A stretch of DNA of 64,000 bases from positions 620,001 to 684,000 of the forward strand of contig NZ_JAIVAP010000001.1 of NCBI RefSeq assembly GCF_020171945.1. The letters run 5' to 3'. Positions 60,327 through 64,000 of the stretch are shown in pieces (the stretch's first letter is position 1; each line of letters opens with the position of its first letter). Under the pieces are notes generated by a model, which worked only from the letters and a program-made list of their open reading frames with translations, was not told where the DNA came from and searched no databases. The stretch comes from Bacillus infantis. Lineage in GTDB: Bacteria; Bacillota; Bacilli; Bacillales; Cytobacillaceae. The translations under genes and the position numbers were made by a program.

Positions 60327-61211
60327 ATGAAGAGCAAAACACTTAAAAGGCTGGCAATATTGTTGGTAATCCTCTTCGTCTTTGTTTTACTGGGATCTGT
60401 TTCTGCTATCATTTATGCCAACTATTATGTCAATGAAGGCGAAGTACCTGTATCACAGGCGCTTTTCCCGGAGGATGAGCCGAAAAGAGTGCTTGCACTG
60501 TTTGCTCATCCGGACGATGAAATTATGGTCAGCGGAACTTTTTCAAAGCTGGGGAAACAGAAGGATACATTCACTGCAATCGCTGTATTCACCAGGGGCG
60601 AAGCAGGCCCTGATGGTGGGATTGTCCCGAGGGATAAGCTTGGTGCTGAACGCACAAAGGAAATGAAGAAATCTGCTGAAATCATTGGCGCAGACCTTCT
60701 GGAGATGTATGATTTTCCGGATGGAGGCTTAGATGAAGTGAATACTGAGGAAATCAAACAGGTTATCAGAGATTTAATTGCTGAAATTAAGCCGACGGTA
60801 TTGATATCTTATGATGATGAAATAGGCTTATACGGGCATCCAGACCATGTGGTCACCGGCAGGCTGGTGCGGGAAGTGGCAAGGGAAGAGCTTTCTAAGG
60901 GGAATTCTCCTGTTAAAAGGCATTATATGGTTACACTGCCCAAGCCGATGATTGAAGTGGCGCTTAAGCTCTCCCCAACCTTCAAGGAGAAGTATCCGAA
61001 AGATACCAGCAAAGGTCTTCCGGCGCCGGACATCGCTTTCCCAATGGCAACTGAAGCTGCTGCACGAAAAAAAGTCCTCCTTGCCCATCGGACCCAAAAA
61101 GAAGTGATTTCAAGTGTCCAGCCGTACTATGATAAAATACCGGCATCTATCTACTATCGCATCTTTGACCGGGAGTACTTTTACCTGGCTGAGTCAGACG
61201 ATCGGGAATGA
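60327..61211 (+). CDS. Membrane-anchored PIG-L/LmbE family deacetylase
   Basis: 294 aa: TM helix at 8-30, then a PIG-L deacetylase domain with the zinc motif AHPDDE (60-65) and GHPDH (about 170-174), plus TRGEAGPDGG. This family removes acetyl groups from GlcNAc-linked molecules (bacillithiol BshB, GlcNAc-PI). The TM anchor sets it apart from cytosolic BshB, so a cell-surface or lipid-linked GlcNAc target is likelier. Start ATG 60327 is read from the sequence TGGTATG; ribosome site AAGGAGTGA is 13 nt upstream. Confidence 0.88.
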   Translation: MKSKTLKRLAILLVILFVFVLLGSVSAIIYANYYVNEGEVPVSQALFPEDEPKRVLALFAHPDDEIMVSGTFSKLGKQKDTFTAIAVFTRGEAGPDGGIVPRDKLGAERTKEMKKSAEIIGADLLEMYDFPDGGLDEVNTEEIKQVIRDLIAEIKPTVLISYDDEIGLYGHPDHVVTGRLVREVAREELSKGNSPVKRHYMVTLPKPMIEVALKLSPTFKEKYPKDTSKGLPAPDIAFPMATEAAARKKVLLAHRTQKEVISSVQPYYDKIPASIYYRIFDREYFYLAESDDRE

Positions 61212-61280
61212 AATAAATGCCTAAGCAGCGGCAAGAAAGGGCATTAAACGCGAGTACCTAACTTGTCCTGCAGCCATTCA

Positions 61281-61790
61281 AAAATACAGTTCTAGACAGC
61301 CCCGCTGGAACCACTTTTTTAGAAAAAATTTAAAATAGCGGTTCTAGCAAAACCCGCTGAAACCACTATTTCATTCAAAATCAAAAATAGCGGTTCTACC
61401 AAGCTCCGCTGGAACCACTATTTCATTCAAAATCAAAAATAGAGGTTCTACCAAGCTCCGCTGGAACCACTATTTCAGACAAAATCATAAATAGTGGTTC
61501 TACCAAGCTCCGCTGGAACCACTATTTCATCAAAAAACATAAATAGCGGTTCTACCAAGCTCCGCTGGAACCACTATTTCATCAAAAATCAGAAATAGTG
61601 GTTCTACCAAGCTCCGCTGGAACCACTATTTCATCAAAAAACATAAATAGCGGTTCTACCAAGCCCCGCTGGAACCACTATTTCATCAAAAATCAGAAAT
61701 AGTGGTTCTACCAAGCGCAGCTGAAACCACTATTTCATCCAAAATCAAAAATAGCGGTTCTACCAAGCTCCGCTGGAACCACTATTTAGC
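61281..61790. repeat. Ten-copy, 52-nt tandem array of dyad units
   Basis: GGTTC words begin at 61288, 61340, 61392, 61444, 61496, 61548, 61600, 61652, 61704 and 61756, each exactly 52 nt apart. A unit is AAATAGYGGTTC, a 15-nt middle (TACCAAGCTCCGCTG), GAACCACTATTT, then a 13-nt AT-rich spacer. The two 12-nt arms are complementary. From 61496 on, Y alternates T, C, T, C, T, C and the spacers alternate CATCAAAAAACAT and CATCAAAAATCAG, so the later copies arose as 104-nt doublets. Spacers too short and alike for CRISPR. Confidence 0.92.
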
Positions 61791-61854
61791 CCAAGCTACA
61801 AAATAATAGGCGCAGGCCGCTCTCCCCAATAAAAAATCCCTTTATGTTAAAGTA

Positions 61855-62025
61855 TTATTTCTTCTTGTCACTCTTCTTTTGACTTTGCGGTACACCGCGG
61901 TACACCGCTGTATCCAGCGCTCCTGTTTCAAAGTCGTATTCCCTGGATATTCCGGCGAATCTTCCAAGATCGTTCGTCCGGTCTTCGCCCTTTTGATTTT
62001 TAGCTATGAGGCTCTCCTTCTCCAC
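61855..62025 (-). CDS. Possible small basic/acidic protein, 56 aa
   Basis: Starting at GTG 62025 (CGGGG 8 nt upstream) the frame reads MEKESLIAKNQKGEDRTNDL, then GRFAGISREYDFETGALD and a lysine-rich end. Composition is typical of small hydrophilic Bacillus proteins, better than the cysteine-rich frame on the other strand. No family recognised and a start other than GTG is absent. Directly right of the 52-nt array. Confidence 0.35.
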   Translation of the reverse strand: MEKESLIAKNQKGEDRTNDLGRFAGISREYDFETGALDTAVYRGVPQSQKKSDKKK

Positions 62026-62124
62026 TGTAATTTCCCCGTTAATGATTCCATTTATGTACTTTCCCTCTAATCAAATAATCTGTTCAGAATTGACTTATAC
62101 TATGGATGAAAGGAGGCGGGACGA

Positions 62125-62292
62125 TTGAAAAACAATAAGCAAAACCAACCGGATACAACGCAAATTGCCGCCAAATACTTCGATCCATCCGATTATAAAG
62201 GTAACTCCCAGCTGGAGCAGGGTCTCGCTGAAACCCATGAACAAGTCGGGGATGATTATAATGAGGGAACCGTGGATCAGCTGAAGGAATAG
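62125..62292 (+). CDS. YozQ-like protein (DUF4025)
   Basis: 55 aa from TTG 62125 with AGGAGG 8 nt upstream. KYFDPSDYKGNSQLEQGLAE followed by THEQVGDDYNEGTVDQ is the DUF4025/YozQ pattern of small Bacillus proteins. Function unknown. Too short to be caught by most gene finders. Confidence 0.8.
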   Translation: MKNNKQNQPDTTQIAAKYFDPSDYKGNSQLEQGLAETHEQVGDDYNEGTVDQLKE

Positions 62293-62449
62293 GCATAATG
62301 AGCTGCTTGCCTCCGCAAGCAGCTCTATTTTGTGATGCAGGCATAGTAAAACTGATAAATCCACAGACCTTCCATCGCCAGGAAATAAGACAATTAACTT
62401 CCCCTCCATCTTCTGCTCTTTTAAAATAAGTACCAGGAGGGATAATGAA

Positions 62450-62941
62450 ATGATAATTCGCGAAGCAGCAATTGGAGATTTGCCGGAAATTCTCTATATT
62501 TATAATGAAGCAATCCGCACACTGACAGCAACATTTGACCTTGAAGAACAAAGTCTGGAAGAGCGGATTGCCTGGTTTAATAAGTACGGCGGCAAATATC
62601 CCCTGACAGTTGCAGTGGCAGATGGCCACATTGCCGGCTATTGCTCGATTGGACCATTCCGCGACAAGCAGGCATATGAAAAAACAGCAGAGCTTTCTGT
62701 CTACATATCTTCCCGCTTTAGGGGAAAAGGGATCGGTACGGGTCTGGTGGAGGATATGCTCTCCCGCGCAGCCAGCTTAGGCTACCATACCATCATCAGC
62801 GGGCTCACTGCCGGCAATGCGGCAAGCGTTAAGCTACATGAAAGGCTGGGCTTCCGCTATATCGGCATTTTCAAGGAAGTCGGCTTTAAATTCGGGGAAT
62901 GGCAGGATGTCCTTTTTTATCAGTATTTCTTCAAAAAATGA
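62450..62941 (+). CDS. GNAT acetyltransferase, phosphinothricin-acetyltransferase type
   Basis: 163 aa: MIIREAAIGDLPEILYIYNEAI, EERIAWFNKYGGKYPLTVA, the acetyl-CoA loop YISSRFRGKGIGTGLVEDML (about 86-105) and LHERLGFRYIGIFKEVGFKFGEWQDVLFYQY, the signature of YwnH/Pat-like enzymes. These acetylate methionine sulfoximine, phosphinothricin or related amino acids. AGGAGG before ATG 62450. Confidence 0.92.
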   Translation: MIIREAAIGDLPEILYIYNEAIRTLTATFDLEEQSLEERIAWFNKYGGKYPLTVAVADGHIAGYCSIGPFRDKQAYEKTAELSVYISSRFRGKGIGTGLVEDMLSRAASLGYHTIISGLTAGNAASVKLHERLGFRYIGIFKEVGFKFGEWQDVLFYQYFFKK

Positions 62942-62946
62942 CAAAG

Positions 62947-62963
62947 GCCGGCAAAATGCCGGC
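62947..62963 (+). terminator. Hairpin after the acetyltransferase gene
   Basis: GCCGGC / GCCGGC stem with a 5-nt loop and TTTATAAAAAA tail, 6 nt past the stop. Confidence 0.6.
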
Positions 62964-62982
62964 TTTATAAAAAACAAAAAAC

Positions 62983-63004
62983 CGCCTAACTCATGGTTTA
63001 GACG
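62983..63004 (-). terminator. Terminator of the 47-aa gene
   Basis: Minus strand stem CGTCTAA / TTAGGCG (one G-U) with an 8-nt loop, then GTTTTTTGTTTTTT, 9 nt past the stop at 63013. Confidence 0.75.
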
Positions 63005-63012
63005 ATTTCATT

Positions 63013-63156
63013 TTATCTTACGCAGTTAATTGCATGCTGCAACAGCTCGATATCCTTAACAATTTCTGTCTTTAAATTTTTGTCTTTACATCTGTTATAC
63101 TCTTTTTTCATCCGTTGGATTTCCTCTAAAAAAATGTAGTATTCTATGCTGTTCAT
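63013..63156 (-). CDS. Small 47-aa helical protein
   Basis: MNSIEYYIFLEEIQRMKKEYN, then KTEIVKDIELLQHAINCV. It has a good ribosome site (GAGGG, 5 nt from ATG 63156) and its own terminator. Size and helical pairing recall Spo0E-like or YqaH-like short proteins, but the Spo0E signature SQxLD is missing. Function unknown. Confidence 0.65.
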   Translation of the reverse strand: MNSIEYYIFLEEIQRMKKEYNRCKDKNLKTEIVKDIELLQHAINCVR

Positions 63157-63239
63157 AATCGCCCTCTTACAATTTTGAATTATTTACTACTCTTTACCCT
63201 TTTTACAAAAATGAAAACTACAAAATTTGTCAATTTTTA

Positions 63240-63260
63240 GGTGACAGGCACCTATACCAG
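63240..63260 (+). repeat. Single arm of the GGTGACAGGCACC repeat
   Basis: All 21 nt are identical to the left arm at 26508-26528; the opposite arm is missing here (ends CCAGTTATAGACC). Confidence 0.85.
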
Positions 63261-63278
63261 TTATAGACCACATGCTAA

Positions 63279-63307
63279 AAGCCCCAAAGACCGTCAGGCC
63301 GGGGCTT
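63279..63307 (-). terminator. Terminator of the rightmost gene
   Basis: Stem AAGCCCC / GGGGCTT with T-run on the minus strand, about 43 nt after the stop at 63350. Confidence 0.75.
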
Positions 63308-63349
63308 CCAGTATTTATAAAAATTGCAGGGGACTGAAACGAAAAGCAT

Positions 63350-64000
63350 TTATTCCTGTCTGTTATAGTGAATAGTATATGTGAGTATATCGCCTTCCAG
63401 GCGGATGGCTACTTCCACAAGTCCGGAACGGGATATATAATCAGCGGAACTGCCCGCAGACTCCTGTTTCTCCCATCCTTCAGGACTGCTCTCCAAAGCT
63501 TTTAAATAATCCGAAAAGCTGCGGCTCGAAGCCTCTTCCCACCGGTACTCCTCATACCCGGAACTGACAGCGACCGGCGTCAGGCCCACCGGATATAATA
63601 GTTCTCCATATCCGTGCCTGACATAAAGGGGCTCCGGATGAATATATGGTTCTACGTCCTTGAATCGCAAGCTGGCAATAGCCTGGAATATTTCTGCATA
63701 TTCAAATTTGGGATAATCAAAGGTGAAATAAACCAGGTCTTTACCCTCAGGCTGGATGAAAAAATGATAGCGGAGAGCCGTATCCATCATTTTGACATGC
63801 TCGATATACATCATGGTTTTATAAGGGAAATGCTCGAGTTTCTGCCTCACGTACATTGAGCGTGAAGATATGAGGCTGTTCATGTCTTGCTCTGTTATGT
63901 TTTCACCATAGCCTGCCTTGATTTCCGTTCCGTCCCCTCTCCTGAAAAACTCAACTTTCCCGGAAGCTGTTTTCACTTCAATCCCCGGCAGCTCCATTTT
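63350..64000 (-). CDS. Hypothetical protein (5' end near or beyond the window edge)
   Basis: At least 215 aa from ATG 63997; the frame stays open to the edge (AAA before ATG), so the true start may lie outside. The visible part is soluble alpha/beta, with repeating beta segments and aromatic residues (ALRYHFFIQPEGKDLVYFTFDYP, PEPLYVRHGYGELLYPVG). There is no TM in this part, but a lipoprotein or TM anchor could lie upstream. Family not recognised. Confidence 0.65.
   Translation of the reverse strand, partial: KMELPGIEVKTASGKVEFFRRGDGTEIKAGYGENITEQDMNSLISSRSMYVRQKLEHFPYKTMMYIEHVKMMDTALRYHFFIQPEGKDLVYFTFDYPKFEYAEIFQAIASLRFKDVEPYIHPEPLYVRHGYGELLYPVGLTPVAVSSGYEEYRWEEASSRSFSDYLKALESSPEGWEKQESAGSSADYISRSGLVEVAIRLEGDILTYTIHYNRQE

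Noticed and set aside
61281-61790. CRISPR array
   Set aside because: Units are regularly spaced, but the 13-nt spacers are nearly identical to each other and no cas genes are present.
61879-62070. 63-aa plus-strand frame
   Set aside because: No ribosome site; cysteine-rich random-looking sequence opposite a more protein-like minus-strand frame.
1-64000. Prophage, integrated plasmid or insertion sequence
   Set aside because: No integrase, transposase, terminase or structural phage genes, and no tRNA attachment site are seen.

Overview
The window is a piece of the chromosome of a low-GC, spore-forming, motile Gram-positive of the Bacillaceae, probably a Cytobacillus/Bacillus firmus-type species (inference). 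Supporting signs are AGGAGG ribosome sites, many GTG/TTG starts, a YhcN/YlaJ-type lipoprotein, a YozQ (DUF4025) protein, an LmrA/LmrB pair like that of B. subtilis, Zur boxes before a zinc-free S14, a cre site, a SigD-type promoter and TPP riboswitches. No rRNA, tRNA, insertion sequence, prophage or CRISPR array is seen.

Layout: 1-2.8 kb, a regulator/kinase/lipoprotein operon. 3-8.6 kb, a chemoreceptor, an SDR, a GNAT and a hydrolase. 8.7-18.7 kb, a YlbF-like protein, a thioredoxin-like membrane protein, an ECF sigma/anti-sigma pair, an XRE regulator, a broken peptidase E, a YdcF-like protein, an FGFGRP-repeat protein and a MATE pump. 19.5-25.3 kb, a five-gene operon (thiW, NCS2 permease, LuxE-like, LuxC-like, SDR) behind two tandem TPP riboswitches. 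25.3-31.1 kb, DedA, a GNAT and a second, paralogous regulator/kinase/lipoprotein operon. 31.2-38.6 kb, an arylamine N-acetyltransferase-like protein, lmrA-lmrB, gamma-glutamyltransferase and rpsN2. 38.7-44.2 kb, a TctABC tripartite transporter with a CitS/CitT-type two-component system and a cre site. 44.3-49.2 kb, ChaB, LrgAB, a frameshifted MFS gene and an aldehyde dehydrogenase. 49.3-54 kb, a transglutaminase-like lipoprotein, a ROK kinase and a nuclease/winged-helix protein. 54.5-58.3 kb, a sugar operon with a divergent AraC regulator. 58.5-64 kb, a metallophosphoesterase, a PIG-L deacetylase, a large tandem array and several small genes.

The most interesting system is the TPP-controlled operon at 19.5-25.3 kb. 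LuxE (acyl activation), LuxC (acyl to aldehyde) and an SDR (aldehyde to alcohol) together could reduce a carboxylic acid to an alcohol. No luciferase genes are present, and the operon shares its leader with the thiazole transporter ThiW. I infer an uncharacterised salvage route that reduces a thiamine-precursor acid, such as 4-methylthiazole-5-acetic acid, back to the usable alcohol.

The second theme is intergenic repeats. Three families have about 51-53-nt spacing and one has 20-nt spacing, and two families occur at two sites each. The third theme is four apparent single-base frameshifts in accessory genes, which are either real decay or sequence errors.
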